A stretch of 64,000 bases of DNA from Nocardiopsis suaedae (GTDB taxonomy: Bacteria; Actinomycetota; Actinomycetes; Streptosporangiales; Streptosporangiaceae): assembly GCF_027706745.1 (NCBI RefSeq), contig NZ_JAQFWP010000031.1, positions 1 through 64,000 on the forward strand, given 5' to 3'. The notes below the pieces were generated by a model. That model worked only from the letters and a program-made list of their open reading frames with translations. It did no database searches and was not told where the DNA came from. A program made the position numbers and the translations under genes. This document shows, in pieces, positions 41,649 through 51,879 of the stretch. Positions within the stretch are counted from its first letter, which is position 1, and each line of letters begins with the position of its first letter.

Positions 41649-42065
41649 ATGGATGAGACCCCCCACCGCCCCGACGCGGTGCCGACGTGGCTGTTCGACT
41701 GGGGCCGGATCAAGTGGCGCGTGTCGCCGCGGACCTCCCCCGGCACCGCGCTCACCGTCGGCGACGTGCACGTCCACCCCGGGAAGGGCCACGACCGGCA
41801 CCGCCACCCCGAGTCCGACGAGGTCATCTACGTGCTCTCCGGCACCGGGGAGCAGACCGTCGGCGACGCGCCCGCCTTCCCCGTCTCGGCCGGGGACGTG
41901 GTGCACGTGCCCCGCGACGTCCTGCACTCCACGTTCAACACCGGCTGGTCCACCCTGGAGCTGGTCGTCGTCTACTCCCCCGCGGGGGCCGAGGAGGCGC
42001 TGCGCTCGGCGCCCGGCTTCCGCGAGGCCGCACCCGGCGAGCACCCTCCGGCGGTGAACGGATGA
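41649..42065 (+). CDS. Cupin domain protein
   Basis: A 138-residue single-domain cupin. Motif 1 reads HPGKGHDRHRHPESDEVIYVLSGTGE (two His, one Glu and a His of the metal site) and motif 2 is GDVVHVPRDVLHSTFNTG. It probably binds a divalent metal and acts as an isomerase, dioxygenase or sugar-binding protein; the exact reaction is unknown. Its stop overlaps the ATG of the Tm-1-like gene, and a third gene follows at once, so the three form an operon. Confidence 0.85.
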   Translation: MDETPHRPDAVPTWLFDWGRIKWRVSPRTSPGTALTVGDVHVHPGKGHDRHRHPESDEVIYVLSGTGEQTVGDAPAFPVSAGDVVHVPRDVLHSTFNTGWSTLELVVVYSPAGAEEALRSAPGFREAAPGEHPPAVNG

Positions 42066-43264
42066 GCGCACCCGCCGTCGCCGTCCTGGGCACCCTCGAC
42101 ACCAAGGGCGCCGAGGTCGGATTCGTCGTGGAGCGGCTCGCCGCCGCCGGGCTGCGCACCGTCGTGGTCGACACCGGGTCCTCCGCCCCCGGCGGCGGGC
42201 CCCGGCCCGACGTCGCCGTGCGGGACGCCGTCGCCCTGGCCGGGGACGGGGACCGCGGCGCCGCCGTGGCCGCCCTGGCCGAAGGCGCCCGCACCGCCGT
42301 CCTGGCCCTGCGCGCCGAGGGCCGCCTCGACGGCGCCCTCGCGGTCGGCGGCACCGGCGGCACCTCCCTCGCCGCCCACGCACTGCGCGCCCTGCCGCTG
42401 GGGGTGCCCAAGGCGGTGGTGTCCACCGCCGCCTCCGGCGACACCCGCCCCTACATCGGCGAGACCGACCTGGTCCTCATGCCCAGCGTGGTGGACGTGG
42501 CCGGGCTGAACAGCGTCTCCACCCGCGTTCTGGCCAACGCCTGCGACGCGGTCGCGGGCATGGTGCGCGGAGCCCCGGTGGAGCGGCCCGCCGCAGGGGC
42601 CACCGTCGCCGCCAGCATGTTCGGCGTCACCACGCCCGCGGTCACCCGCGCGCGGGAGCTGATGGAAGAGCGGGGCGACGAGGTGCTCGTGTTCCACATG
42701 ACCGGCACCGGCGGGCGCGCCCTGGAGTCCCTCGCCGACGGGGGCGCCCTCGACGGCGTCCTCGACCTGACCACGACCGAGCTCGCCGACGAGCTGGTCG
42801 GCGGGGTCATGTCGGCGGGCCCCGGACGGCTGGGCGGCGGCCCACGCGTCCCCCGCGTGGTCTCGCTCGGCGCCCTGGACATGGTCAACTTCGGCCCGCG
42901 CGAGACGGTGCCCGAGCGCTTCGCCGACCGCCGCCTGCTGGTGCACAACCCCACGGTGACGCTCATGCGGACCACCCCGGCCGAGTGCGCCGAGCTGGGC
43001 GCCCGGCTGGCGGCCCGCGCCGCGGCCCGGGAGGGGCCCACCGCGGTGCTGCTGCCGCTGCGCGGCGTGTCCGCGGTCGCCGGGCAGGGCGGCCCCTTCC
43101 ACGACCCGGACGCCGACGCCGCCCTGTTCGGCGCGGTGCGCGACGGCCTGGCCGGCACCGGTGTACGGGTCGAGGAGCTGGACACCGACATCAACGACCC
43201 GACGTTCGCCGACGCCGCCGTCGCGGTGCTCGCCGAACTCGGCGGAACCACCGAGGAGAAGTGA
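42062..43264 (+). CDS. UPF0261 / Tm-1-like ATP-binding protein
   Basis: A 400-residue protein of the UPF0261 family. Diagnostic segments are [18 protein letters not shown] at the start, [44 protein letters not shown] and [20 protein letters not shown]. The family corresponds to the N-terminal half of tomato Tm-1, whose structure shows an ATP-binding double-domain fold; the bacterial reaction is not established. The following gene encodes the other half of Tm-1. The ATG overlaps the cupin stop. Confidence 0.88.
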   Translation: MSAPAVAVLGTLDTKGAEVGFVVERLAAAGLRTVVVDTGSSAPGGGPRPDVAVRDAVALAGDGDRGAAVAALAEGARTAVLALRAEGRLDGALAVGGTGGTSLAAHALRALPLGVPKAVVSTAASGDTRPYIGETDLVLMPSVVDVAGLNSVSTRVLANACDAVAGMVRGAPVERPAAGATVAASMFGVTTPAVTRARELMEERGDEVLVFHMTGTGGRALESLADGGALDGVLDLTTTELADELVGGVMSAGPGRLGGGPRVPRVVSLGALDMVNFGPRETVPERFADRRLLVHNPTVTLMRTTPAECAELGARLAARAAAREGPTAVLLPLRGVSAVAGQGGPFHDPDADAALFGAVRDGLAGTGVRVEELDTDINDPTFADAAVAVLAELGGTTEEK

Positions 43265-43268
43265 GGGC

Positions 43269-44099
43269 ATGGCCGGGATTCCCAGGGCGGAGATCCTCCA
43301 GCGGCTCAAGGCCAAGAGAGAGGCGCGCACCCCGATCATCGGCGGCGGCGCGGGCATCGGACTGTCGGCCAAGTGCCAGGAGGAGGGCGGCGCCGACATC
43401 CTGGTGGTCTACAACTCAGGGCGCTACCGGATGGCGGGCCGCGGCTCGCTGGCCGGGCTGCTGGCCTACGGCAACGCCAACGAGATCGTCGAGGAGATGG
43501 CGCGGGAGGTGCTGACCGCCGTGCGGGACACCCCCGTACTGGCGGGCGTCAACGGCACCGACCCGTTCTGCGACTTCGACGTGTTCCTCCCGCGGCTCGC
43601 CGCCCTCGGGTACTCGGGGGTGCAGAACTTCCCCACGGTCGGCCTCATCGACGGGGTGTTCCGGGCCAACCTGGAGGAGACCGGGATGGGCTACGCCCAC
43701 GAGGTGGAGCTGGTCCGCCGCGCCCGCGCGCTGGACCTGTTCACCTCCCCCTACGTCTTCTCCGCCGAGGACGCGGCCGCCATGGCCGGGGCCGGGGCCG
43801 ACGTGGTCGTGTGCCACATGGGCCTGACCACCGGCGGCACCATCGGCGCGGAGACCGCCCTGTCCCTGGAGGAGTGCGTGCCGCTGATCGACGAGTGGTC
43901 GCGCGCCGCGCTGGAGGTGCGCCCGGAGGCGACGGTGCTGTGCCACGGCGGCCCGATCGCCGAGCCGCAGGACGCCGCGTACATCCTGCGGACCTGCCGG
44001 GACGTGCACGGCTTCTACGGCGCATCGTCCATGGAGCGGCTGCCCGTCGAGCAGGCCCTGACCGCGCGCACGCGGGAGTTCTCCGGCCTCACGTTCTGA
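43269..44099 (+). CDS. Phosphoenolpyruvate hydrolase-like TIM-barrel protein
   Basis: A 276-residue TIM-barrel protein. The N-terminus [21 protein letters not shown], then [55 protein letters not shown] and [16 protein letters not shown] identify the family annotated as phosphoenolpyruvate hydrolase-like, equivalent to the C-terminal half of plant Tm-1. Enzymatic activity of this family is poorly defined. It follows the UPF0261 gene by 4 bp and completes the cupin-UPF0261-TIM operon. Confidence 0.87.
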   Translation: MAGIPRAEILQRLKAKREARTPIIGGGAGIGLSAKCQEEGGADILVVYNSGRYRMAGRGSLAGLLAYGNANEIVEEMAREVLTAVRDTPVLAGVNGTDPFCDFDVFLPRLAALGYSGVQNFPTVGLIDGVFRANLEETGMGYAHEVELVRRARALDLFTSPYVFSAEDAAAMAGAGADVVVCHMGLTTGGTIGAETALSLEECVPLIDEWSRAALEVRPEATVLCHGGPIAEPQDAAYILRTCRDVHGFYGASSMERLPVEQALTARTREFSGLTF

Positions 44100-44164
44100 T
44101 CCGCCCCGAAACGTCGGGGGCGCGCCGTACGATGGACGCCCCCCCGACGGAAAGGGCATCCGCG

Positions 44165-45130
<966 letters not shown>

Positions 45131-45228
45131 TCCGCGTCCGCCTCCGGTGGCCGGTGAATAGATCTGCGCACCTATGAGCGTTATGGGACGATGGCGCACC
45201 CGTATCACCGACCACCGGGGGAAGCACC

Positions 45229-46095
45229 ATGCCCACGGCCGAATCCATCACCGCCTGGTTCTCCGACCACGCCGGCGCACTGCTCTCCGGAGCGCTCAAC
45301 ATCGTCATCATCGTCGTGCTCGCCGCGGTCGCGCGGGTGCTGCTGGGGCGGCTGGTCACGGCGATGGTCAAGCGCATCGCCGACTCCCGGGAGCGGCTGC
45401 CGCGCGGCAACGGGGCGGCGGCCGAGCGCCAGCGCGCGCGGGCCGAGACGATCGGGTCGGTGCTGCGCAGCGTCGCCTCCTTCACCGTGTTCGGCGTCGC
45501 CCTGTTCATGGTCCTGGGTGAGCTGGGCATCAACCTCGGCCCCCTGCTGGCCAGCGCGGGCGTGCTCGGCCTGGCGATCGGCTTCGGCGCCCAGGGCCTG
45601 GTCAAGGACTTCGTCTCCGGCATGGCGATGATGCTGGAGGACCAGTACGGCGTCGGGGACACCGTGGACGTGGGCGAGGCCGTGGGCACCATCGAGGAGG
45701 TGGGCCTGCGGATCACCAAGGTGCGGGACATCAACGGCGGGCTCTGGTACGTCCGCAACGGCGAGATCCTGCGGGTCTGCAACATGAGCCAGGGCTGGGC
45801 CAACGCCGTGGTGGACGTCCCGGTGTCGGCCGAGGCCTCCCCCGCCGCGGCCGAGGCGGCCGCCCGCCGCGCGGCCGAGGGCTTCTCCTCCGCCCCCGAG
45901 GCCGCCGGGGCCCTGCTGGAGGACCCGACGGTGGTCGGCGTCCAGGACATCGCCAACGGCGCGATGACCCTGCGCGTGACCGTCCGCACCCGGCCCGGCG
46001 AGCAGTGGGCCGTCGGCCGCGCGCTGCGGGCGCGGATCAAGAGCGAGATGGACGCCGACGGCATCGCGATGGCGCGCCCGGTCCCCGCCCTCTGA
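45229..46095 (+). CDS. MscS-type mechanosensitive channel
   Basis: A 288-residue small-conductance mechanosensitive channel homologue. It has an N-terminal hydrophobic helix (IVIIVVLAAVARVLLG), a second at about residues 85-105, and a pore-lining helix GPLLASAGVLGLAIGFGAQG leading into LVKDFVSGMAMMLEDQYGVGD, the MscS core. The beta domain VGTIEEVGLRITKVRD follows. It releases solutes during osmotic down-shock. GGGGGAAG lies before the ATG. A perfect 14-bp hairpin 27 bp after the stop ends transcription. Confidence 0.9.
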   Translation: MPTAESITAWFSDHAGALLSGALNIVIIVVLAAVARVLLGRLVTAMVKRIADSRERLPRGNGAAAERQRARAETIGSVLRSVASFTVFGVALFMVLGELGINLGPLLASAGVLGLAIGFGAQGLVKDFVSGMAMMLEDQYGVGDTVDVGEAVGTIEEVGLRITKVRDINGGLWYVRNGEILRVCNMSQGWANAVVDVPVSAEASPAAAEAAARRAAEGFSSAPEAAGALLEDPTVVGVQDIANGAMTLRVTVRTRPGEQWAVGRALRARIKSEMDADGIAMARPVPAL

Positions 46096-46121
46096 GCCCC
46101 GCCGCACGAGCGGAACCGCAG

Positions 46122-46155
46122 TTGGCCACGGTGCCCGGACGGGCACCGTGGCCAA
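46122..46155. terminator. Hairpin terminator after the MscS gene
   Basis: TTGGCCACGGTGCC and GGCACCGTGGCCAA are perfect 14-bp arms with a 6-nt loop. Confidence 0.7.
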
Positions 46156-46160
46156 CTGCT

Positions 46161-46200
46161 ACTACCGGGTAGTAACAGTGACTTGTTACCCACCGGTAGT
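46161..46200. promoter_or_regulatory. Palindromic operator upstream of the acyl-CoA dehydrogenase
   Basis: ACTACCGGGTAGT (46161-46173) is a perfect palindrome. A related inverted element, TGTTACCCACCGGTAG, ends at 46199 after a short spacer, so the whole stretch is a larger imperfect dyad. It lies 67 bp before the start codon and resembles TetR-type operators of fatty-acid-oxidation genes. Confidence 0.55.
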
Positions 46201-46266
46201 CGCTTGCGAGCCCAGACACCCGAGGTCTGCGGCCACCGCGGGCGCCAACAGCAGCGGAGCGCGCCA

Positions 46267-48093
46267 ATGACGCACTACAAGAGCAACCTCCGTGACCTCG
46301 AGTTCAACCTCTTCGAGGTCTTCAAGCGCCAGGACGTGCTGGGCGGCGGCCCGTTCCCGGAGCTGGACGAGGACACGGCACGGACCATCCTCGACGAGGT
46401 GAACCGGCTCGCGACCGGCGTGGTCGCCGAGTCCTTCGAGGACGCCGACCGCAACCCGCCCGTCTTCGACCCCGCCTCCGGCACCGTCGCCCTCCCCGAG
46501 AGCCTGAAGAAGTCCTACCAGGCCTACATGGACGCGGGCTGGTACAACCTGGACCTGCCCCAGGAGCTGGGCGGCCTGGGCGCGCCCCGCTCGCTGGTCT
46601 GGGCCGCGGCCGAGCTGGTCCTGGGCGCCAACCCCTCCATCCACATGTACTCGGCGGGCCCGGGCTTCGCGAGCATCCTCCACCAGGAGGGCAACGCCGA
46701 CCAGAAGCGCTTCGCCGAGCTGGCCATCGAGCGCGGCTGGGGCGCCACCATGGTGCTCACCGAGCCCGACGCCGGATCCGACGTCGGCGCCGGCCGCACC
46801 AAGGCCGTCGACCAGGGCGACGGCACCTGGCACATCGAGGGCGTCAAGCGCTTCATCACCTCCGCCGAGCAGGACATGACGGAGAACATCTTCCACCTGG
46901 TGCTGGCCCGCCCCGAGGGCGCCAAGCCCGGGACGAAGGGCCTGTCGCTGTTCCTGGTGCCCAAGTACCTGGTCGACCTGGAGACCGGCGAGCCCGGCGA
47001 GCGCAACGGCGCCTACGTCACCAACGTCGAGCACAAGATGGGCCTGAAGGCCTCCACCACCTGCGAGCTGACCTTCGGCGCCAAGCACCCGGCCGTGGGC
47101 TACCTGGTGGGCGACAAGCACGACGGCATCCGGCAGATGTTCCTCATCATCGAGTACGCCCGGATGATGGTCGGCACCAAGGCCATCGCCACGCTGTCCA
47201 CCGGCTACCTGAACGCCCTGGAGTACGCCAAGGAGCGCAAGCAGGGCGCCGACCTGACGCGGATGTCCGACAAGGCGGCCCCCCGCGTCGCCATCACCCG
47301 CCACCCCGACGTGCGCCGCAGCCTGATGACGCAGAAGGCCTACGCCGAGGCGCTGCGCGCGCTCGTCATCTACACCGCCACCCAGCAGGACGCGGTGCAG
47401 ATCGCCGAGCAGGCCGGGGAGGAGCACGACGACGTCGTCGCCCTCAACGACCTGCTGCTGCCCATCGTCAAGGGCGTGGGCTCGGAGCGCTCCTACGCGC
47501 TGCTGGCCGAGTCGCTGCAGACCCTCGGCGGCTCCGGGTACCTGCAGGAGTACCCGATCGAGCAGTACATCCGGGACGCCAAGATCGACACCCTCTACGA
47601 GGGCACCACCGCCATCCAGGCCCAGGACTTCTTCTTCCGGAAGATCGTCAAGAACAACGGCCAGGCGTTCGGCCGCCTGATGGGCGAGATCAAGGGCTTC
47701 GCCGACAGCGAGGCGGGCAACGGCCGCCTCAAGGAGGAGCGGGCCCTGCTGGCCGACGCCGCCGCCGACGTCGAGAAGATCGTCGAGGTCATGGTCGGCG
47801 ACGCGATGCGCTCCGCCGAGGAGCCGCGCGAGCTGTACAAGGTCGGGCTGAACGCCACCCGCCTGCTCATGTGCGTGGGCGACGTGGTGCTGGGATGGCT
47901 GCTGCTGCGCCAGGCCGAGGTCGCCCTGGAGAAGCTGGACGGCGCCGACGCCGCCGACGCCGACTTCTACACCGGCAAGATCGCCGCCGCGCGCTTCTTC
48001 GCCGCCCAGGTGCTGCCGAAGACCGCCTCCGAGCGGGCCATCGCGCAGAACACCGGGCTGGACCTCATGGACGTTCCGGAATCGGCCTTCTAG
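46267..48093 (+). CDS. Long-form acyl-CoA dehydrogenase (FadE5-like)
   Basis: A 608-residue flavoenzyme that introduces the first double bond in fatty-acid beta-oxidation. Landmarks are [19 protein letters not shown], the FAD/substrate segment [40 protein letters not shown], the catalytic region [16 protein letters not shown] with its Glu, and a C-terminal extension typical of the 600-residue mycobacterial FadE5 group. The ATG at 46267 is preceded by AGCGGAGCGCGCCA. It is monocistronic between hairpins, under a palindromic operator, and would be induced by acyl-CoA. Confidence 0.93.
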   Translation: MTHYKSNLRDLEFNLFEVFKRQDVLGGGPFPELDEDTARTILDEVNRLATGVVAESFEDADRNPPVFDPASGTVALPESLKKSYQAYMDAGWYNLDLPQELGGLGAPRSLVWAAAELVLGANPSIHMYSAGPGFASILHQEGNADQKRFAELAIERGWGATMVLTEPDAGSDVGAGRTKAVDQGDGTWHIEGVKRFITSAEQDMTENIFHLVLARPEGAKPGTKGLSLFLVPKYLVDLETGEPGERNGAYVTNVEHKMGLKASTTCELTFGAKHPAVGYLVGDKHDGIRQMFLIIEYARMMVGTKAIATLSTGYLNALEYAKERKQGADLTRMSDKAAPRVAITRHPDVRRSLMTQKAYAEALRALVIYTATQQDAVQIAEQAGEEHDDVVALNDLLLPIVKGVGSERSYALLAESLQTLGGSGYLQEYPIEQYIRDAKIDTLYEGTTAIQAQDFFFRKIVKNNGQAFGRLMGEIKGFADSEAGNGRLKEERALLADAAADVEKIVEVMVGDAMRSAEEPRELYKVGLNATRLLMCVGDVVLGWLLLRQAEVALEKLDGADAADADFYTGKIAAARFFAAQVLPKTASERAIAQNTGLDLMDVPESAF

Positions 48094-48126
48094 ACCGCAC
48101 CCCCCGCGTCCACCTGGGGCGCGGTC
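48093..48126. terminator. Hairpin terminator 1 after the acyl-CoA dehydrogenase
   Basis: GACCGCACCCC and GGGGCGCGGTC pair at 10 of 11 positions; the stem begins at the last base of the stop codon. Confidence 0.6.
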
Positions 48127-48137
48127 TGGACACCCCG

Positions 48138-48165
48138 CGGGCGGGGCGCTTCGGCGCCCCGCCCG
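48138..48165. terminator. Hairpin terminator 2 with UUCG loop
   Basis: CGGGCGGGGCGC-TTCG-GCGCCCCGCCCG is a perfect 12-bp stem closed by a UUCG tetraloop, an exceptionally stable RNA hairpin, 45 bp after the stop codon. Confidence 0.75.
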
Positions 48166-48239
48166 TTCCGCGCGCCCCGATTGGCCCTGCGCTCCCGGGG
48201 GTAGGGGCCATGAGCGGACGCGGAAAGGACGGGGTGGAC

Positions 48240-48446
48240 ATGGGCATCGGCCTGGGCATCTTCCTCATGGTCATCGGCGCCGTGCTCACGTTCGGTATCA
48301 CCGCCGACGTGGCCGGCCTGGACTTGAACGCGATCGGCTACATCCTCATGGCCGCCGGGCTGGCGGTCGTGGTCATCTCCATCCTGCTGATGCTGGCCCG
48401 CCGGGACCGCGGCGACCGCGTCCACAACGACCCCGACGTCGTCTAG
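48240..48446 (+). CDS. Small two-helix membrane protein (DUF6458-like)
   Basis: A 68-residue protein with two membrane helices (GLGIFLMVIGAVLTFGIT and IGYILMAAGLAVVVISILLM) joined by a short DVAGLDLNA loop, and a basic/acidic C-terminal tail. The pattern, including DVxGLDLxxIG-ILM, matches the small actinobacterial DUF6458 proteins of unknown function. The ATG at 48240 fits the family; one at 48210 would add ten polar residues. It faces the convergent MFS gene. Confidence 0.7.
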   Translation: MGIGLGIFLMVIGAVLTFGITADVAGLDLNAIGYILMAAGLAVVVISILLMLARRDRGDRVHNDPDVV

Positions 48447-48456
48447 ACACCGGCGT

Positions 48457-49728
48457 CTAGTACCGCCGCAGCAGGAGCGCCAGCACCGCCGAGGCGCCCA
48501 GCGTGGTCACGGTGACCGGGACGAACGCGGCCTGGAAGCCGTACCCGGCCTGCAGGATCAGCCCGGCCAGCACGGTCGCCACCACCGTGGTGGTGAAGCC
48601 GCTCATGTTCACCAGCCCCGACGCCACGCCGGTGCGCTCGGGGGACAGCCCGTCGCGGGCGAAGTCGAACGACAGCGCCGGGGCCATCACCGCCCCGGCG
48701 GCGCTGAGCGCCACCACGGCCACCACCAGCGGCACGGGCGGTCCGGACGGCCAGGCCACCAGGGCCAGCCACCCCGCCCCCAGCAGCGGCGCCAGGCACA
48801 GCGCGAACGGCCGCCGCACCCCCGGGCGGCGGCCGACCACCGCCCCCAGCACCGGCGAGAGCCACAGCACCCCGACCCCGAGCGCGGTCAGCAGCGTGCT
48901 CGCCGCCGAAGGGCTCAGCCCGACGCCCTCCACCAGGAACGGGTAGCCCCACAGCACCCCGAGCATCGTGTAGGGCGCCATCACCGCGGCGTGGTGCGCC
49001 ATGCCCACGCGGGGGCCGCGGGCGCGCAGCGCCTCCCGGACGGAGGCGGGCACCGGCACCGGGGCGTGCCGCTCCGGCGTCCGGACCCCCGCGGGGCGGT
49101 CGCGCACCAGCAGGGCGACCAGCAGCAGCATGGCGCCGGTGATCCCGGCGGTCGCCAGGAACGCCCCGGTCCACCCCAGCCCGTTCAGCAGGAAGGACAG
49201 CGGCGCGACGCTGGCGACCTGGCCCAGGCCGCCGGCCACCCCGGTCAGGGCGCTCACCAGGGCGTAGCGGCGGCGCGGGAACCACAGCGCGCCCAGCCGG
49301 ATGACGTTGAGGAAGGTGACCGCGTCGCCGAGCCCGATGAGCACCCGTCCGGCGACGGCGGCGGCCACGCCGGTGGCGGAGGCGAACAGCACCGCCCCGG
49401 CCGCCATCGCGGCCAGCCCGGCCAGCAGGGAGCGGCGCGGCCCCACCCGGTCGGCCATGATCCCGGCCGGGACCTGCAGCACCACGTACACCAGCAGCTG
49501 CAGCATCGGCAGCAGGGACAGCAGCGCCGGGCCGGCGTCGAACCGCTCCTGGGCCTGCAGGGCGGCCACGCCCAGGCCGTTGCGGTGGAACATGGCCAGG
49601 AAGTAGACGCCGACGCCGGTCGCCCACACCAGCCAGGCGCGAGCGCCCCCGGCGGGCTCCGGCGGCGCATCGGCCCGGTCACCGGATGTCTGCGTGCGCA
49701 CGGGCGCGCGCGAGGGCTCGGCGCTCAT
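48457..49728 (-). CDS. MFS transporter
   Basis: A 423-residue major facilitator with 12 hydrophobic segments. Motif A between helices 2 and 3 is GIMADRVGPRRSLLAG, and the central cytoplasmic loop lies near residue 205 (VRDRPAGVRTPERHAP). NGLGVAALQAQERF in the first loop and the early FHRNGLG place it near the nitrate/aromatic-acid or sugar-phosphate type transporters, but the substrate is unknown. The ATG at 49728 overlaps the stop of the GntR gene (ATGA), so expression is coupled to that regulator. Confidence 0.85.
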   Translation of the reverse strand: MSAEPSRAPVRTQTSGDRADAPPEPAGGARAWLVWATGVGVYFLAMFHRNGLGVAALQAQERFDAGPALLSLLPMLQLLVYVVLQVPAGIMADRVGPRRSLLAGLAAMAAGAVLFASATGVAAAVAGRVLIGLGDAVTFLNVIRLGALWFPRRRYALVSALTGVAGGLGQVASVAPLSFLLNGLGWTGAFLATAGITGAMLLLVALLVRDRPAGVRTPERHAPVPVPASVREALRARGPRVGMAHHAAVMAPYTMLGVLWGYPFLVEGVGLSPSAASTLLTALGVGVLWLSPVLGAVVGRRPGVRRPFALCLAPLLGAGWLALVAWPSGPPVPLVVAVVALSAAGAVMAPALSFDFARDGLSPERTGVASGLVNMSGFTTTVVATVLAGLILQAGYGFQAAFVPVTVTTLGASAVLALLLRRY

Positions 49729-50369
49729 CGGCGCGCCCCCAGCCACCGCGCGGCGGTCCCCAGATGGACGCTGACGGCCTCGCGGGCCGCCACGGGGTCC
49801 GCGGCCCGGACGGCCTCCAGGATCGCCTCGTGCTCCTCGACGCTGCGCCGCATCCGCTCCGCGGTGCGGGTGCCCTCCTCCATCATCCGCAGCTGCCGGT
49901 CGCGCAGCGAGTCGTAGAGCCCGGCCAGGATCGCGTTGCCGCTGGCGGCGACGATCTCCCCGTGGAACCGGCGGTCGGCGGCGATGAACGCCCGCCGGTC
50001 ACCCGCCAGCTCGGCGCGCATGGTGCCGAGCAGGTCGGCCAAGCGCTCGGCGAGGGGGCCGCGCACGTCGGCGGGCGCGGCGGCCGCGCGCTCGGCGGTG
50101 TGCCCCTCCACCAGGCGGCGCGTCTCCACCACGTCGTCGACCTCCTCCTGGGAGACCGGGACGATGAGCGCGCCTCGCTTGGGATAGAGCCGGACCAGGC
50201 CCTCGCTCTGCAGGCGCAGCAGGGCCTCCCGGACGGGGGTGCGGGAGACGCCCACCCCGGCGGCGATGTCGCCCTCGCTGATGAGCTCCCCGCCGCCGTA
50301 GCGGCGGGTGAGGATGGCGTCCTTGGTGAACGCGTAGGCCCGTTCGGTGGCCGATCCAGTGGTATCCAT
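49725..50369 (-). CDS. GntR family regulator, FadR subgroup
   Basis: A 214-residue GntR protein. The winged HTH is at residues 8-75 (ISEGDIAAGVGVSRTPVREAL, LRLQSEGLVRLYPKRGALIV). The all-helical FCD ligand domain follows, with RRFHGEIVAASGN and the metal-ligand His in VEEHEAILEAV and VSVHLGTAARWL. It likely represses itself and the coupled MFS gene and responds to the transported carboxylate. A -10-like TAGCAT lies 9 bp before the ATG and no ribosome site is present, which suggests a leaderless mRNA. Confidence 0.88.
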   Translation of the reverse strand: MDTTGSATERAYAFTKDAILTRRYGGGELISEGDIAAGVGVSRTPVREALLRLQSEGLVRLYPKRGALIVPVSQEEVDDVVETRRLVEGHTAERAAAAPADVRGPLAERLADLLGTMRAELAGDRRAFIAADRRFHGEIVAASGNAILAGLYDSLRDRQLRMMEEGTRTAERMRRSVEEHEAILEAVRAADPVAAREAVSVHLGTAARWLGARR

Positions 50370-50378
50370 GTTGTATCT

Positions 50379-50384
50379 ATGCTA
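50379..50384 (-). promoter_or_regulatory. -10 element for a leaderless gntR transcript
   Basis: On the minus strand TAGCAT ends 9 nt before the ATG at 50369, so transcription would start at or next to the start codon. No Shine-Dalgarno sequence is present. Confidence 0.4.
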
Positions 50385-50517
50385 AGGCCCGGTGAGGGCG
50401 GAAAAGACCGCGCCGGAATCCGGTAAAAGTCCGACAGAACCCGTGCATTGCGGACATCGCGTCCACGCCGCCCTGGGACGATCCCCCTGTCCGCCACCTC
50501 CGGCCGAGGGGGATCCC

Positions 50518-51420
50518 ATGCAGCCGCCCACCAGCCCGTACACGCCGCCCCAGACCCGCCCCGCGCGGCACCGGCGCGCCTGGCCCGCCCTGCTCGCGAC
50601 CGGCCTGGCGCTGTGGGTGGCGACGGTCGCGGTGACCCTGCTCACCGGCAACTCCACGCTGGTGCCCACGGTGATCCTGCTGGGCAGCTTCCTCGTCCCC
50701 GTCACCTTCGTCACCTGGGCCTACGAGCACCGGCGGGGCGAGAACGCCACCCCCGAGCTGCTGTTCCGCGCGTTCATCGTCGGCGGGGTGCTCGGCATCC
50801 TGGGCGCCTCGCTGCTGGAGTCCTACCTGCTGCGCCAGTCCCCCTTCACCTACATCGGCGTGGGGCTGATCGAGGAGGGGGTCAAGCTCGCCGCCCTGGT
50901 GTTCGTGGCCCGGCACATGACGCGGGTGACGATGCGCGACGGCATGGTGCTGGGCGCCACCGTCGGGTTCGGCTTCGCCGCCTTCGAGAGCGCCGGGTAC
51001 GCGATGAACGCGATGCTCACCGAGCGGGGGCTGGACCTGGCCGCACTGGTGCAGACCGAGGTGATGCGGGGCCTGCTCACCCCGGTCGGCCACGGGCTGT
51101 GGACGGCGGTGCTGGGCGGCGTGCTCTTCGCCGCGGTCTCCGGCGGCCACTGGCGGATCACCGTGCGGGTGCTGCTGACCTACCTCGGGGTGTCCCTGCT
51201 GCACGGCCTCTGGGACTCGGTGCACTCACTGTCCGCGCTGTTCGCGCTCGTGCTGACCGGGCAGCCGTGGCAGGTGCAGTTGCTGGAGACGGGGCGGGTC
51301 CCCGAGATCCTGCCCTACCAGGCCTCGCTGATCCTGGCCATGGACATCGCGGGCATGGCCGTCGTGGCGGTGCTGGGGATCGTCTGGCTGTTCTCCCTGG
51401 TGCGGACGGCCGCCCGGTAG
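50518..51420 (+). CDS. PrsW family intramembrane metalloprotease
   Basis: A 300-residue polytopic protein with about eight hydrophobic segments after a Pro-rich cytoplasmic start. The family's EE motif lies in YIGVGLIEEGVKLAALVF (near residue 120). The following GFGFAAFESAGYAMNA, TPVGHGLWTAVLGG and LGVSLLHGLWDSVH supply the conserved Glu and His residues of the presumed metal site. PrsW of Bacillus cleaves the anti-sigma factor RsiW; the target here is unknown. The ATG at 50518 follows GAGGGGGATCCC. Confidence 0.87.
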   Translation: MQPPTSPYTPPQTRPARHRRAWPALLATGLALWVATVAVTLLTGNSTLVPTVILLGSFLVPVTFVTWAYEHRRGENATPELLFRAFIVGGVLGILGASLLESYLLRQSPFTYIGVGLIEEGVKLAALVFVARHMTRVTMRDGMVLGATVGFGFAAFESAGYAMNAMLTERGLDLAALVQTEVMRGLLTPVGHGLWTAVLGGVLFAAVSGGHWRITVRVLLTYLGVSLLHGLWDSVHSLSALFALVLTGQPWQVQLLETGRVPEILPYQASLILAMDIAGMAVVAVLGIVWLFSLVRTAAR

Positions 51421-51879
51421 CCGCCGGGTGAACGCCCCCGCACGTCAAGCCCGACCCACGAAACGGCCGAGAGACCCCCATCACACCACCAAGGGTCATA
51501 CGGCGCGCACACCAGGCGATACCGCCGCCCCCGAGGCGGTTTCCCCACCCTCCCCCCAGGGGAGGAGCACCCGTTCGGTTTGACGCACGCCCGTTCGATA
51601 CACCCATTCCCACCTGCGGTGACACCGAAGCGGTCGACCATTCCCCGATCCCCTGGATGTGACGTGGACCACATTTGAGGGCCTCGACCCCTAGGGGGTC
51701 GATCCTGCTACTATCCGGATCGCAAAGAATAACTGCGAGGTAACGAGCGCACCGTTCCTCGCCGACCTTTGCGGAGATCACGGGTCAAGCGCCCGCGGTC
51801 TCCGGGGCCGCGGAACCGTGGCCGCATCGAAAAGGAGCGGCACCCTCCACCGCGGCAGCCGAGACACCGGGAGACGTCG
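51421..51879. other. Long leader/promoter region upstream of a small orphan gene
   Basis: About 460 bp with lower GC content than the genes. It contains two CCCGTTCG words 20 bp apart (51571-51600), an ATGTG-N8-CACAT dyad (51657-51674), a CCCTAGGGGGT palindrome near 51690, and TACTATCC near 51709 as a possible -10. No gene is visible, and the following small gene probably has a long 5' leader. Confidence 0.5.
51657..51674. promoter_or_regulatory. CRP/FNR-like dyad
   Basis: ATGTGACGTGGACCACAT has perfect ATGTG/CACAT arms and resembles the GTG-N6-GNCAC pattern of actinomycete Crp, with one departure. It lies about 40 bp upstream of a possible -10. Confidence 0.4.
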
